From: Streptomyces griseus
GTDB lineage: Bacteria > Actinomycetota > Actinomycetes > Streptomycetales > Streptomycetaceae
Direction: 5' to 3'
Length of the DNA: 64,000 nt
Assembly (NCBI RefSeq): GCF_900460065.1
Contig: NZ_UAVD01000005.1
Span: forward strand, 62,001 to 126,000
The position numbers and the translations under genes are program-made. A model generated the notes under the pieces. The model saw nothing but the letters and a program-made list of their open reading frames with translations, did not search any database and was not told where the DNA came from. Shown piece by piece: positions 35,165 through 44,060 of the stretch (positions within the stretch are counted from its first letter, which is position 1; each line of letters starts with the position of its first letter).

Positions 35165-36322
35165 TTGGCGGGTTCGACCGATTTCGACCTGTACCGTCCG
35201 GCCGAGGAGCACGACATGCTCCGCGAGACCATCCGCGCCCTCGCCGAGACGAAGATCGCCCCCTTCGCCGCCGAGGTCGACGAGGAGGGCCGCTTCCCGC
35301 AGGAGGCGCTGGACGCCTTGGTCGCCTCGGACCTGCACGCCGTCCACGTCCCGGAGGAGTACGGCGGCGCCGGCGCCGACGCGCTCGCCACGGTCATCGT
35401 GATCGAGGAGGTGGCCCGCGCCTGCGCCTCCTCCTCCCTGATCCCGGCCGTCAACAAGCTCGGCTCGCTCCCGGTGATCCTCTCCGGCTCCGAGGAGCTG
35501 AAGGCCAAGTACCTGGGCCCGCTCGCCAAGGGCGACGCGATGTTCTCCTACGCCCTCTCCGAGCCGGACGCCGGTTCGGACGCGGCCGGCATGAAGACGA
35601 AGGCCGTGCGCGACGGCGACTTCTGGGTCCTCAACGGCGTGAAGCGCTGGATCACCAACGCGGGCGTCTCCGAGTTCTACACGGTCATGGCCGTCACCGA
35701 CCCGGCCAAGCGCTCCAAGGGCATCTCCGCCTTCGTCGTCGAGAAGTCCGACGAGGGCGTCTCCTTCGGCGCCCCGGAGAAGAAGCTCGGCATCAAGGGC
35801 TCTCCGACCCGCGAGGTCTACTTCGACAACGTGCGCATCCCCGCCGACCGGATGATCGGCGAGGAGGGCACCGGCTTCGCCACCGCGATGAAGACCCTGG
35901 ACCACACCCGCATCACCATCGCGGCCCAGGCCCTCGGCATCGCCCAGGGCGCGCTGGACTACGCCAAGGGGTACGTCCAGGAGCGCAAGCAGTTCGGCAA
36001 GCCGATCGCGGACTTCCAGGGCATCCAGTTCATGCTCGCCGACATGGCGATGAAGCTGGAGGCGGCCCGCCAGCTCACCTACTCCGCCGCCGCCAAGTCC
36101 GAGCGGGTCGACGGCGACCTCACCTTCTTCGGCGCCGCGGCCAAGTGCTTCGCCTCCGACGTCGCCATGGAGGTCACCACGGACGCCGTCCAGCTGCTCG
36201 GCGGCTACGGCTACACGCGGGACTACCCGGTCGAGCGCATGATGCGCGACGCCAAGATCACCCAGATCTACGAGGGCACCAACCAGGTCCAGCGCATCGT
36301 CATGGCCAGGAACCTGCCGTAG
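35165..36322 (+). CDS. acyl-CoA dehydrogenase
   Basis: A 385-residue FAD-dependent acyl-CoA dehydrogenase. Signatures: MFSYALSEPDAGSDAAGMKT (FAD/substrate), TDPAKRSKGISAFVVEK, and the C-terminal VQLLGGYGYTRDYPVERMMR followed by AKITQIYEGTNQVQR with the catalytic Glu in YEGT. Closest in pattern to short/branched-chain or butyryl-CoA dehydrogenases such as the Streptomyces AcdH type. The start is probably TTG 35165, giving MAGSTDFDLYRP, with GGGGAG eight bases upstream; a GTG at 35156 lacks spacing for a ribosome site. A palindrome sits directly upstream. No ETF or CoA-ligase gene is adjacent. Confidence 0.93.
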   Translation: MAGSTDFDLYRPAEEHDMLRETIRALAETKIAPFAAEVDEEGRFPQEALDALVASDLHAVHVPEEYGGAGADALATVIVIEEVARACASSSLIPAVNKLGSLPVILSGSEELKAKYLGPLAKGDAMFSYALSEPDAGSDAAGMKTKAVRDGDFWVLNGVKRWITNAGVSEFYTVMAVTDPAKRSKGISAFVVEKSDEGVSFGAPEKKLGIKGSPTREVYFDNVRIPADRMIGEEGTGFATAMKTLDHTRITIAAQALGIAQGALDYAKGYVQERKQFGKPIADFQGIQFMLADMAMKLEAARQLTYSAAAKSERVDGDLTFFGAAAKCFASDVAMEVTTDAVQLLGGYGYTRDYPVERMMRDAKITQIYEGTNQVQRIVMARNLP

Positions 36323-36401
36323 CGGAGTGCCGCAATAGGCCCCCGGGCCGGGAGCCGCCTCAGGGCGCCGGCCGCCCGGGAGACAGCTGAACCGCACGTG
36401 A

Positions 36402-36439
36402 CACGACTGCCCCCGGCGGCCCCGCCGAGGGCAGTCGTG
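36402..36439. terminator. terminator after the acyl-CoA dehydrogenase
   Basis: CACGACTGCCC (36402-36412) pairs with GGGCAGTCGTG (36429-36439), and CGGCGG with CCGCCG inside, giving a nearly continuous hairpin between convergent genes. Confidence 0.75.
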
Positions 36440-36526
36440 CCCGGCCGCGCGGCCGGCAGCCGACCCGGGCCGGGAGGGCGGTCGCCCGCTTCCCGCCGCC
36501 CCGTGTCACGGCCGGCGGAGACGGTC

Positions 36527-37105
36527 CTACCGCGGCGCGACGACCGCCATCTCCCCCCGCACGGCCGTTCCGTCCGGCCAGGTCCACCCGGCGACGAGAC
36601 GGCCCGGCGCCCCCGCCTCGGCCTCCGAGGCCCGCAGGACGCGGTTGAGCCGGACGTCGGACCCCTCGGCGACGCCGGGCCCGTGCACGATGACGGTCGG
36701 GTCGGGGGTGTCGCTCACGCTCTGCTGCTGCGGCTTCGCCTCGCCGCGCAGCAGGGCCCGCAACTGCGCCAGGACCACCGGGTCGTGGGCGCCGTCGTAG
36801 ATCCACCGGGTGCCGAGCACCCCGTGCTCGGAGGTGCCGATCAGCGCCTCGTCGGGAGCGCCCTCCAGCGCCGCGCCGCGGTAGCCCAGCGGCACCAGAT
36901 ACGCCACCGGCTCCCGCCCGGACGCGTCGGCCACGACCATGAACTCGATCCCGACCTCCCCTTCCGGGTCGTCCAGCCGGAACCCGCCGGCCTTGACCAG
37001 GTCGGGCGTCTCCCCGGAGCCCGCGTACCAGCTCTGCTCGGGCAGCCAGCCGGAGAGCAGTTCCAGCTTGGTGGGCGTCATGGTGGTGCGGTGGATGGAT
37101 GCCAT
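36527..37105 (-). CDS. maltokinase N-terminal cap-like domain protein
   Basis: A 192-residue cytoplasmic protein starting MASIHRTTMTPTKLELLSGW. The pattern (LLSGWLPEQSWYAGSG; FRLDDPEGEVGIEFMVVADA; YLVPLGYRGAALEG; HGVLGTRWIYDGAHDPVV) matches the small N-terminal cap domain found on mycobacterial and Streptomyces maltokinases, here as a stand-alone protein without the kinase part. GGGAG five bases upstream of ATG 37105. Such stand-alone proteins occur in actinobacteria with no established role. It is divergent from a P-loop kinase-like gene. Confidence 0.6.
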   Translation of the reverse strand: MASIHRTTMTPTKLELLSGWLPEQSWYAGSGETPDLVKAGGFRLDDPEGEVGIEFMVVADASGREPVAYLVPLGYRGAALEGAPDEALIGTSEHGVLGTRWIYDGAHDPVVLAQLRALLRGEAKPQQQSVSDTPDPTVIVHGPGVAEGSDVRLNRVLRASEAEAGAPGRLVAGWTWPDGTAVRGEMAVVAPR

Positions 37106-37213
37106 GCGGGCTCCCTGCTGAGGTGGATCCGGCCCCGTCCTCACGACGGGCGACTCCGAACCTATAGAGAACAATCCTGCACAGGCCAGGAGTTCCGCTC
37201 CTAGGGTGGAGAG

Positions 37214-37741
37214 ATGATCATCTGGCTGAACGGAACCTTCGGCGCGGGCAAGACCACCACCGCGAAGGAGGTGATCGCGCTCCTCCCGGACTCCCGGCTG
37301 TTCGACACCGAGAAGGTCGGCGAGATGCTCTGGCATGTGCTCGGAGTGCCGGAGAGGGACTTCCAGGACTTCCCGCCCTGGCGGGGCCTGGTGGTGGAGA
37401 CCGCGCGCCAGGTGCTCGACCACGTGGGCGGAACGCTGGTGGTCACGCAGACCGTACTCGTGGAGTCGTACTGGCGGGAGATCCACGACGGTCTGACCCG
37501 GGCCGGCATCCCCGTGCACCATGTCCTGCTCCACACGGACCGGGACACGCTCGTCGAACGCATCGAGACCGACGAGGAACCCTGGAACGTGGCCGCCCGG
37601 CAGTGGCGGCTGGACCACCTGGACGACTACGAGCGGGCCCTGCCGTGGCTCCTCCGCAAGGCCCGGATGGTCGACACGACGGACGTCGCGCCCGCCGAGG
37701 TGGCGGAGACCGTCCTGCGAGAGGCACGCCCCGGCTCGTAG
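37214..37741 (+). CDS. TmrB-like P-loop ATP-binding protein / small kinase
   Basis: A 175-residue P-loop NTPase: Walker A LNGTFGAGKTTTAKEVIALL, then FDTEKVGEMLWHVLG, a second half with VVTQTVLVESYWREIHDGL and HHVLLHTDRDTLVERIETDE, and the C-terminal WRLDHLDDYERALPWLL lid-like segment. This is the pattern of TmrB/tunicamycin-resistance-like and shikimate-kinase-like AAA_18 proteins. The substrate is unknown. ATG start with GGTGGAGAG upstream. Convergent with the dihydrofolate-reductase-like gene, 32 bp apart. Confidence 0.75.
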   Translation: MIIWLNGTFGAGKTTTAKEVIALLPDSRLFDTEKVGEMLWHVLGVPERDFQDFPPWRGLVVETARQVLDHVGGTLVVTQTVLVESYWREIHDGLTRAGIPVHHVLLHTDRDTLVERIETDEEPWNVAARQWRLDHLDDYERALPWLLRKARMVDTTDVAPAEVAETVLREARPGS

Positions 37742-37773
37742 GAGCCACGGCGCCGGCCGCCCGGTCCCGGGCG

Positions 37774-38346
37774 TCAGCGGACGACGTCGAAGACGTTCTT
37801 CTGGATGCCGTTGGCGTACGCCTCGTGCTCGACCAGCCTCAGCTTCTGGGCGTCCTTGTCCGTGTCGCTGAACAGCCGCTTGCCCGCGCCGAGCAGGAGC
37901 GGGAAGACGAGCAGGTGGTACCGGTCGATCAGGTCGGCGTCCGCGAGGCTCCGGTTCAGCTCGGTGCTGCCGTGGACGATGATCGGGCCGCCCTCGGTCT
38001 CCTTCAGGGCGGCGACCTCGTCGAGCGAGCGCAGGATCGTGGTCGCGCCCCAGTCGGACACCAGGTCGCCGTCGGTCAGCCGGGTGGAGACGACGTACTT
38101 CGGCATGGACTTGTACCGGGCGAACTCCTCCATGCCCGGCCAGACCGGGCTGAACGCCTCGTAGCTGTTACGGCCCATCATCAGGGCGGCGGCCTCCTCC
38201 TGCTCCCGGCCCTTGAGCTCGTACGCCTCCGGAAGGAACTCCACGTCCTTGAACGTCCACCCCGAGTTCCGGTAGCCGGGCTCGCCGCCCGGGGCCTCCA
38301 TGACGCCGTCGAGCGAAACGAAGGCGGTGCTGATCAGGGTGCGCAT
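37774..38346 (-). CDS. dihydrofolate reductase-family protein (RibD C-terminal type)
   Basis: A 190-residue protein of the RibD C-terminal / YyaP dihydrofolate reductase-like family: TAFVSLDGVMEAPGGEPGYR, AALMMGRNSYEAFSPVWPGM, PKYVVSTRLTDGDLVSDW, IIVHGSTELNRSLADADLID, then LLVFPLLLGAGKRLFSD. NADPH binding is expected from the family; the physiological substrate is not known. It is not a canonical DHFR (FolA). ATG 38346 with AGGAG. Confidence 0.88.
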   Translation of the reverse strand: MRTLISTAFVSLDGVMEAPGGEPGYRNSGWTFKDVEFLPEAYELKGREQEEAAALMMGRNSYEAFSPVWPGMEEFARYKSMPKYVVSTRLTDGDLVSDWGATTILRSLDEVAALKETEGGPIIVHGSTELNRSLADADLIDRYHLLVFPLLLGAGKRLFSDTDKDAQKLRLVEHEAYANGIQKNVFDVVR

Positions 38347-38507
38347 CAGGTCTCCTGGCTGTGTCGTGGCGGGCCCCGGCCGGTGTGCCCGGCGTCGCCT
38401 CCCAGTCTTACGGAGGTTCAGACCGCGCACCTCGCGAAAACTCATCGGTCCCGCGTCGCCCACCGCCCCCGACCTCATCCCGGACCCGGCCGGTAGCCTC
38501 CGTCCCC

Positions 38508-38987
38508 ATGACCGAACTCGACAGGCTGACCGCCCTCTTCGACGCCCTGGGCGCGGACGACGACGCCCGTGACTGGGCCGAGTCCGAGGCCGAGGAGGGG
38601 CTGCCGCAGCTCGCCCGCTACCGCCTCCTGCGGACGGTGTGGCAGGACGTCGACGCCTGGAGCACGGCCGCCCCGCGGTGGATCGACGCCTATCGCACCG
38701 ACGGGGCGGCCGCCGACGCCGTCGACCGGGCCCTCGCGGCCGGGCTCACCCCCGAGGACCTCGGCGCGCTGGCCCGCGAGATCGCCAGGGAGACCGCGTA
38801 CGGGGTGCTGTGCGCCCTCGCGGACCCGGCGGACGGGTCGCTCTCCGCGGACGTCGAGGCGCAGCTGCCCGGCTGGCGGCTGGCGGAGCTGACCCCGGCC
38901 GGCGCACCGACCGGCCGCCATCTCGACGCCCTCCACGAGGACTTCGCCGAGCTCGAACCGAAGGGGATCGTGTCAGGACCGGGGTGA
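38508..38987 (+). CDS. hypothetical protein of 159 residues
   Basis: An acidic, mostly helical cytoplasmic protein (TELDRLTALFDALGADDDAR, LARYRLLRTVWQDVDAW, GLTPEDLGALAREIARETAY). It has good Streptomyces codon bias and no membrane or signal segment. Its stop overlaps GTG 38984 of a degraded methyltransferase gene as GTGA, so the two were once one operon; it may have served that enzyme. No family recognised. Confidence 0.7.
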   Translation: MTELDRLTALFDALGADDDARDWAESEAEEGLPQLARYRLLRTVWQDVDAWSTAAPRWIDAYRTDGAAADAVDRALAAGLTPEDLGALAREIARETAYGVLCALADPADGSLSADVEAQLPGWRLAELTPAGAPTGRHLDALHEDFAELEPKGIVSGPG

Positions 38988-39164
38988 CCGAGCGGGCCAC
39001 CCCCTTCGACCGCGCCGAACGGCGCATCTGGTCCGGCCAGGCCGAGGCGTACGCCCGCACCTGCGCCCGGCTCCGTGCCCACCCGGCGGGCGTACGACGA
39101 GCTGTGCGGCGAATTCCGCTCGGAGGACGGGCTGTTGGCGCTGCCGGCGCGCGGGAGAGCGTGA
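38984..39164 (+). pseudogene. methyltransferase pseudogene with large internal deletion
   Basis: The GTG coupled to the preceding stop begins a normal Streptomyces SAM-methyltransferase N-terminus (TERATPFDRAERRIWSGQAE, then AYARTCARLRAHP). After about 34 codons this breaks off. From 39090, in another frame, comes a typical C-terminus of the same family (AYDELCGEFRSEDGLLALPA) ending in TGA at 39164. The SAM-binding core of roughly 190 residues is absent. The remains fit one deletion with a frame change. The first frame also runs on to 39214 without homology. Confidence 0.7.
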
Positions 39165-39290
39165 CGGGAAGACCGGTCCGACGCGCGGAGGCCGGGGCCT
39201 GCGCGTTCGCCTGACACCGGCTCCGGTCGGCGGGAGCCCTTCGCGACGGAAAGCCCTGACATCGGCACCCCCCTTCGGCACACTGAGTGC

Positions 39291-40337
39291 ATGGATGCTC
39301 ACCGGGAGGGATCGCCGGATCACCTCACGATCAACATCACCCGTCGCGAGGACCCGGTATCCGAGGTTACCGAGGCGGACGCGTCCGCCTCGGTCCGCAG
39401 ATATCCGAACATCGTCGTCCGGGGGCCCCTGTTCGGGCTCGCCGAGCAGCGGCGCGGCGATCGGCCGCGCTGGCGGCTCCTGGGCGAACTGGACTGCGGA
39501 TTCCCGCAGATGGCCCGGGACGAGCTCAACTCGCTCCTCTGGTTCAGGGCGCGGGACGACACCGGGGACCCGGTGGTGCGGAGGTCCCTGCTGGACGCCG
39601 TGGCGCGGCTGGAGGTCGAGGCGACCGACGAGGTGTCGGCGGACGGCGTCCGCTACCGGGTCGTGCGGGCCGACGAGTTCGCCCGGATCGGCGACGGCCG
39701 TCTGGAGCCGCCCCGGGCGACCGACCCGGACGAGGACAGCTGGGATCCCGACGCGCCCGACCCCTGCCGGACCGAGGGCTTCGTCGTCGACCACGCGGCG
39801 GCCGTCGGGCTGACCGAGGGGATCGACCGGGCCGGGCTGCTGGGGCTCTCCTACACCGCCGCCCGCTTCCCCGAGGACGTACGGGCCGACTCCCGACGGG
39901 CGTTGACCACCCATCCCGGGGTCGTGCTGCTCCCGACGACGTTCCGGGTGGTCGAGCGGAAGGAGGCGACCTGGTCGATGGTGACGGGGCAGTACTCGAC
40001 CCCGCAGGGCGCCCGCCGCGCCCTCGTCCACCACCTCACCCGGCCCGTTCCCCGGCTGCCGGATCTGCCGGACATGCCGGAGCTGCCGGCCTGGATGAAG
40101 GTGGACGAGAAGGAGGCGGCCCTCGACGCGCGGGCGGCGAAGGAGTTCGCCTCGCGCCGGAGGCCCGACGAACTCGTGGTGCGGGGGCGCCGGTTCGAGG
40201 TGATCCGGGTCGAGCGGGTGATGCGGATCGGGCCCGACGGGCCGGAGGGGTCGCGCCCGTCCGACGTGGACGACTACGGCCCCTCCCGGATCCACCCCCT
40301 CATGGACGAGGAGGGGAACATCGCCTACGGCACGTAG
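39291..40337 (+). CDS. DUF5954-family protein
   Basis: A 348-residue Streptomyces-specific protein with features of DUF5954: NIVVRGPLFGLAEQRRGDRP, GFPQMARDELNSLLWFRARD, YRVVRADEFARIGDGRLEPP, and the repeat VRGRRFEVIRVERVMRIGPD near the C-terminus, giving two similar halves. No signal peptide or transmembrane helix. The family has no known role; some members relate to morphological differentiation loci. Good codon bias; single-gene unit ended by the hairpin at 40351. Confidence 0.7.
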   Translation: MDAHREGSPDHLTINITRREDPVSEVTEADASASVRRYPNIVVRGPLFGLAEQRRGDRPRWRLLGELDCGFPQMARDELNSLLWFRARDDTGDPVVRRSLLDAVARLEVEATDEVSADGVRYRVVRADEFARIGDGRLEPPRATDPDEDSWDPDAPDPCRTEGFVVDHAAAVGLTEGIDRAGLLGLSYTAARFPEDVRADSRRALTTHPGVVLLPTTFRVVERKEATWSMVTGQYSTPQGARRALVHHLTRPVPRLPDLPDMPELPAWMKVDEKEAALDARAAKEFASRRRPDELVVRGRRFEVIRVERVMRIGPDGPEGSRPSDVDDYGPSRIHPLMDEEGNIAYGT

Positions 40338-40350
40338 GGTCCGGCACGCG

Positions 40351-40383
40351 GAAGGGCGCCGGGCGACGGGCCCGGCGCCCTTC
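40351..40383. terminator. bidirectional terminator
   Basis: GAAGGGCGCCGGGC (40351-40364), loop GACGG, perfect complement at 40370-40383. Lies between the convergent DUF5954 and LCP genes. Confidence 0.8.
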
Positions 40384-40402
40384 AACGGTCCCGTGCGCGC
40401 CC

Positions 40403-41722
40403 TCAGTCGCCCTTGACCGTGACCTTCTCGTCGTTGTTGAGCTGCTCCACCAGCTGCTTCACCTTGGCCTTGTCCCAGACCAGGTTGCCGCCGATGCTGC
40501 CCGAGATCGGGATGTTCATCGAGGTGCCCTCGCCGCCCGTGACGCCCTTCATCGCGAAGAACATGTTGCCCAGCGCCCAGAGCGACATGTCCTTGTCCAC
40601 GATCAGCGTGTCCAGGCCCGCGCCCATCGTCGGGTACAGCTTGAACGGGTTGATGATCGTGGACGGGGTCGCCGTCTGGCTCGCCAGCGCCGCGAGGAAC
40701 TTCTGCTGGTTCTTCGTACGGTCCAGGTCGCTGCCCGCGAACGCGTAGCGGGTCCGGACGAAGGCCAGGGACTGCTCGCCGTTCAACGTCTGCTTGCCGG
40801 CCTGGAAGTCGGCGCCGGACTTCTTGTCCTTGAAGGCCTTCGGGATGTCCAGCTCGACCCCGCCGATCGCGTCCACGATCTTCGCGAAGCCGCCGAAGCC
40901 GATCTCGACGTAGTGGTCGATGTGCAGGCCGGTGTTGAACTCGACCGTACGGACGAGGAGTTCGGGTCCGTCCTCGGCGTAGGCGGCGTTCAGCTTCACC
41001 TGCCGGCCGGTGCCCTCGAACTTCTTCCCGGACTCGGACCCCACGAAGGACGGGATCTCGACGTTGGAGTCGCGGGGCAGCGAGATCAGCGTCGGGCCGT
41101 TGGAGCCGTCGTGCAGGATCATCATCGAGTCGGTCCGCTTGCCCTCGGCGGAACCGGTGCGCAGCCGCTTCTTCTCCTCGGCCGACATGCCCTCGCGGCT
41201 GTCCGACCCGACGATCAGGTAGTTCGTGCCGTCGCCGGACTCCGGGCGTTCGATGACCTTGGAGAGGTCGACCTCGCGCTTGAGCTTCGAGTCGGCCCAG
41301 AAGTACGTCGAGATCGAGACCGCGAGCACCACGACCACCAGGGTCAGCGCGCCGAGCTTGATCCGGCGGCGCCAGTCCGGGGCCGGGCTGCCCTGGACGT
41401 AACCCCCGTCGCCGCCGCGACGGCCGCCTCCGCCGCCCCGGCCGTTCGATCCGGCGCCGCCCGAGCCGTAGACCTGGCCCGTGTTGTAGCCGCTGTCGTA
41501 CCCGGGGCCGTCGCCGTAGCCGCCGTCCTGGTAGCGGTCGTCGTACCCCTGGCCCTGCGGCGGCACCTGGGGTCGCTGCGGAGGGGACTGCGGCCTCTGC
41601 GGCGGGGTCGGGCGGCGCTGGATGTGGGGCATCGCCCGCGCGCTCTCCGGCCGGGCGCTGTCGCTGCCCCGCCCGTAGCGCTCGTTGCGGTCGCCGGTCC
41701 GTCGATCGGGCCAATCGTTCAT
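40403..41722 (-). CDS. LytR-CpsA-Psr (LCP) family protein 1
   Basis: A 439-residue membrane protein. Residues 1-115 form a Pro/Gln/Gly/Tyr-rich cytoplasmic tail, a single helix at about 120-140 (LGALTLVVVVLAVSISTYFW) follows, and the rest lies outside. The LCP domain carries the conserved motifs TNYLIVGSDSR, RTDSMMILHDGSNGPTLISL, PRDSNVEIP, VKLNAAYAEDGPELLVRTVE, the IDHYVEIGFGGFAKIVDAIG helix, and FVRTRYAFAGSDLDRTKNQQ. LCP enzymes transfer undecaprenyl-phosphate-linked glycopolymers to peptidoglycan. No LytR_C domain. It is the only one of the five with a QQ-rich tail and is divergent from a thioesterase. Confidence 0.92.
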   Translation of the reverse strand: MNDWPDRRTGDRNERYGRGSDSARPESARAMPHIQRRPTPPQRPQSPPQRPQVPPQGQGYDDRYQDGGYGDGPGYDSGYNTGQVYGSGGAGSNGRGGGGGRRGGDGGYVQGSPAPDWRRRIKLGALTLVVVVLAVSISTYFWADSKLKREVDLSKVIERPESGDGTNYLIVGSDSREGMSAEEKKRLRTGSAEGKRTDSMMILHDGSNGPTLISLPRDSNVEIPSFVGSESGKKFEGTGRQVKLNAAYAEDGPELLVRTVEFNTGLHIDHYVEIGFGGFAKIVDAIGGVELDIPKAFKDKKSGADFQAGKQTLNGEQSLAFVRTRYAFAGSDLDRTKNQQKFLAALASQTATPSTIINPFKLYPTMGAGLDTLIVDKDMSLWALGNMFFAMKGVTGGEGTSMNIPISGSIGGNLVWDKAKVKQLVEQLNNDEKVTVKGD

Positions 41723-41839
41723 TCGCTCAGTGTGCCGCGCCGCCCTACAGCCTTCACAGGGTGTATGGGGATTTGGGCCGCGGCTGTTGCCAAGCTGATG
41801 CATTCTGCGGGATCCGGGTCCCCGCATAAGGTGGACTGT

Positions 41840-42409
41840 ATGACAGATCAGGCCACCGGCGTAACAGATCAGGCCAACCGCTCGGAAGGCGAGATTCCGG
41901 GCAAGCCGACCGCGGCGTCCCGGACCACCCTCAGCCACATCATGACCGGCAGCGACACCAACCTCCTCGGCACGGTGCACGGTGGCGTGATCATGAAACT
42001 GGTGGACGACGCCGCCGGCGCGGTGGCCGGCCGGCACTCCGGCGGGCCCGCGGTGACCGCGTCGATGGACGAGATGGTCTTCCTGGAGCCGGTCAGGGTC
42101 GGTGACCTCGTCCACGTACGCGCACAGGTCAACTGGACCGGCCGCTCCTCGATGGAGGTCGGGGTCCGGGTGATGGCCGAGCGCTGGAACGAGTCGACCC
42201 CCGCCCAGCAGGTCGGCAGCGCCTATCTGGTCTTCGCCGCCGTGGACGGGGACGGCAAGCCGCGTCCGGTACCGCAGGTGATCCCCGAGACCGAGCACGA
42301 CAAGCGGCGCTACCAGGAGGCGCAGATCCGGCGCACCCACCGGCTCGCCCGCCGCCGCGCGATCAAGGAGCTGCGCGAGAAGCGCGCCGCCGACGGCATC
42401 GACGACTGA
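41840..42409 (+). CDS. acyl-CoA thioesterase (hot-dog fold, BACH/YciA-like)
   Basis: A 189-residue hot-dog thioesterase: SHIMTGSDTNLLGTVHGGVI, MKLVDDAAGAVAGRHSGGPA, VTASMDEMVFLEPVRVGDLV, QVNWTGRSSMEVGVRVMAER. The N(x)LGTVHGG core is the 4HBT/BACH acyl-CoA hydrolase signature. The C-terminal 40 residues are basic (RRTHRLARRRAIKELREKRA). Start ATG 41840 has AAGGTGG. Monocistronic between two LCP genes; no evidence that it functions with them. Confidence 0.9.
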   Translation: MTDQATGVTDQANRSEGEIPGKPTAASRTTLSHIMTGSDTNLLGTVHGGVIMKLVDDAAGAVAGRHSGGPAVTASMDEMVFLEPVRVGDLVHVRAQVNWTGRSSMEVGVRVMAERWNESTPAQQVGSAYLVFAAVDGDGKPRPVPQVIPETEHDKRRYQEAQIRRTHRLARRRAIKELREKRAADGIDD

Positions 42410-42458
42410 GGCCGCGAGCGGCACGCGTCAAGGGTTCCACGAGCACCGCCCGGCTCCG

Positions 42459-42487
42459 GGGGCCACGCGCGGCTCCCGCGCGGCCCC
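42459..42487. terminator. terminator-like hairpin between convergent genes
   Basis: GGGGCC and CGCGCG-type arms pair with CCGCGCGGCCCC, leaving a 2-nt bulge and a three-base loop. It lies between thioesterase and LCP gene 2. Confidence 0.45.
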
Positions 42488-42551
42488 ACCGGACCGCGCG
42501 CGTCCGCGTACGCCGCTGCACAGGCGCCACGAGCGGCTTCGCGCGCAGGAC

Positions 42552-44057
42552 CTAGGGGCAGACCACCTCGTCGCCCCGCACCGTGGAGAACTCGCCCGCC
42601 TGCCGGCTCTCCGCCCGCACCCGCCGCACCTCCGTGAAGTCCGAGCCCACCGTCACCTTCAACTGCGGTCCCTGGCCCTTCACCGCCTTCAGTTCGCTCC
42701 CGGGCAGCGCCGCGGCCAGGGACTTGGCCGACCGGTCCCAGCGCGGGTCGTACTCCACGAGGGTCCGCTTCAGCTCCCGCGCCTCCCCGTTGAGCGGGGC
42801 CTCGGTGGTGGCGAAGCCGGTCGCCCGCAGTGCCTGGTCCACTGTCCGGCCGAGGCCGTCCTTCGGGGTCCCGTTGTAGACCTGCACCCGGACCTGCTCC
42901 GGCGCCACGTCCACGAGCGTGGCCGCCGGCTCCTTCGGGCCGGCCGCGGGCTTCGGCTCCGCCGGGGCCAGCGGCTTGTCCTCGCGCAGGGCCTGGAACA
43001 GCTTCTTCGCCTTCGCGGCATCCCACCGCACCGTCGAGCCGATGCCCTTGACCGGGAAGCTGGGGTTGCCGACCGGTACGGAGGCGAACTCCGACGAGGC
43101 CGGCCCGAAGCCCTTCATCGCCTTGCCGAGCGCCAGCATCTGCTCCGTGCCGAAGCCCTCGTCGGCCCGGACCGAGCCGAGCGCCGACGCCGAGACCTGC
43201 TGGAACTTCACCGGGTTCAGGAGCACCCCGCTGCTCGTCACCTGCTTGATCAGCGCCGCCAGGAACTTCTGCTGGCGCTGCATCCTTCCCAGGTCGGAGC
43301 CGACGTCCACATGGCGCGAGCGCACGTACTGGAGCGCCCGGCCGCCGTCCAGCTCGTGCGAGCCCGCGGGGAGGTTCAGACCGGTGTACGAGTCCTTCAT
43401 CGGCCGCGCCGTGCAGATCTTCACCCCGCCCACCGCGTCGACCGTCTTCATGAAGCTGGTGAAGTCGACCTCCAGATAGTGGTCGATCTTGACCTTGGTC
43501 ATGTTCTCGACGGTCCGCACGGTCAGCGTGGGCCCGCCCTCCGCGTACGCGGCGTTCAGCTTCACCGGGTGGCTCTCGTGGTGCTTGCCCGTGGTGCGGT
43601 CGGTGTGCGCGGGCATCTCCGCGTAACTGTCCCGGGGGAGGCTCACGACGCTCGCCCGCTGCCGGTCGGCCGACAGATGGACCAGCATGATCGTGTCGGT
43701 GCAGTGGCAGGGGGCGCCGCCCAGCCGGTACTTCTTCCTCTCGGCCTCGGTGATCGTGTCCCGGCCGTCGGTGCCGACGAGCAGCAGGTTCGTGCCGTGG
43801 CCCCCCTGGGGGCGGTTCTTCATGTCCTTGAACGGATCGACCCGGCCGATCCCGCCCTCCAGGCTGGTCACCACGGCGTGCCCGATCCCGCCGGCCCCCA
43901 GCACCAGCACCGACAGGCCCGTGGCCACCCGCATGCCCCAGCGGGGCCGCTCGTCCTGCGTGCGGCGGCGGACCGGCCGGGTGCCCTCGGGCGGACGGCG
44001 TCGCGGGGGAGTGGTGCGGGGCTGCGGCGGACGCTGCGGTCGTTGCGGTGCGGGCAC
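42552..44057 (-). CDS. LytR-CpsA-Psr family protein 2, with LytR_C domain
   Basis: A 501-residue LCP protein. A 35-residue Pro/Arg-rich N-terminus, membrane helix around 38-60 (TGLSVLVLGAGGIGHAVVTS), then the LCP domain: TNLLLVGTDGRDTITEAERK, ASVVSLPRDSYAEMP, VKLNAAYAEGGPTLTVRTVE, KIDHYLEVDFTSFMKTVDAV, YVRSRHVDVGSDLGRMQRQQ. The C-terminus holds a LytR_C domain (VQVYNGTPKDGLGRTVDQAL). The GTG start at 44057 was chosen because GGAGGTG lies upstream and the extra codons beyond overlap the promoter of the divergent glycosyltransferase; the exact start is uncertain. A tandem 22-bp repeat sits directly upstream. Confidence 0.88.
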   Translation of the reverse strand: MPAPQRPQRPPQPRTTPPRRRPPEGTRPVRRRTQDERPRWGMRVATGLSVLVLGAGGIGHAVVTSLEGGIGRVDPFKDMKNRPQGGHGTNLLLVGTDGRDTITEAERKKYRLGGAPCHCTDTIMLVHLSADRQRASVVSLPRDSYAEMPAHTDRTTGKHHESHPVKLNAAYAEGGPTLTVRTVENMTKVKIDHYLEVDFTSFMKTVDAVGGVKICTARPMKDSYTGLNLPAGSHELDGGRALQYVRSRHVDVGSDLGRMQRQQKFLAALIKQVTSSGVLLNPVKFQQVSASALGSVRADEGFGTEQMLALGKAMKGFGPASSEFASVPVGNPSFPVKGIGSTVRWDAAKAKKLFQALREDKPLAPAEPKPAAGPKEPAATLVDVAPEQVRVQVYNGTPKDGLGRTVDQALRATGFATTEAPLNGEARELKRTLVEYDPRWDRSAKSLAAALPGSELKAVKGQGPQLKVTVGSDFTEVRRVRAESRQAGEFSTVRGDEVVCP

Positions 44058-44060
44058 GGG

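Noticed and set aside
39287-42409. A 1040-codon plus-strand open frame across DUF5954, LCP 1 and the thioesterase
   Set aside because: Only the last 190 codons (41840-42409) have homology and coding bias; the rest is antisense to an LCP gene.
42410-42551. A small gene between thioesterase and LCP 2
   Set aside because: No frame with a start, ribosome site and coding bias; hairpin-rich convergent spacer.
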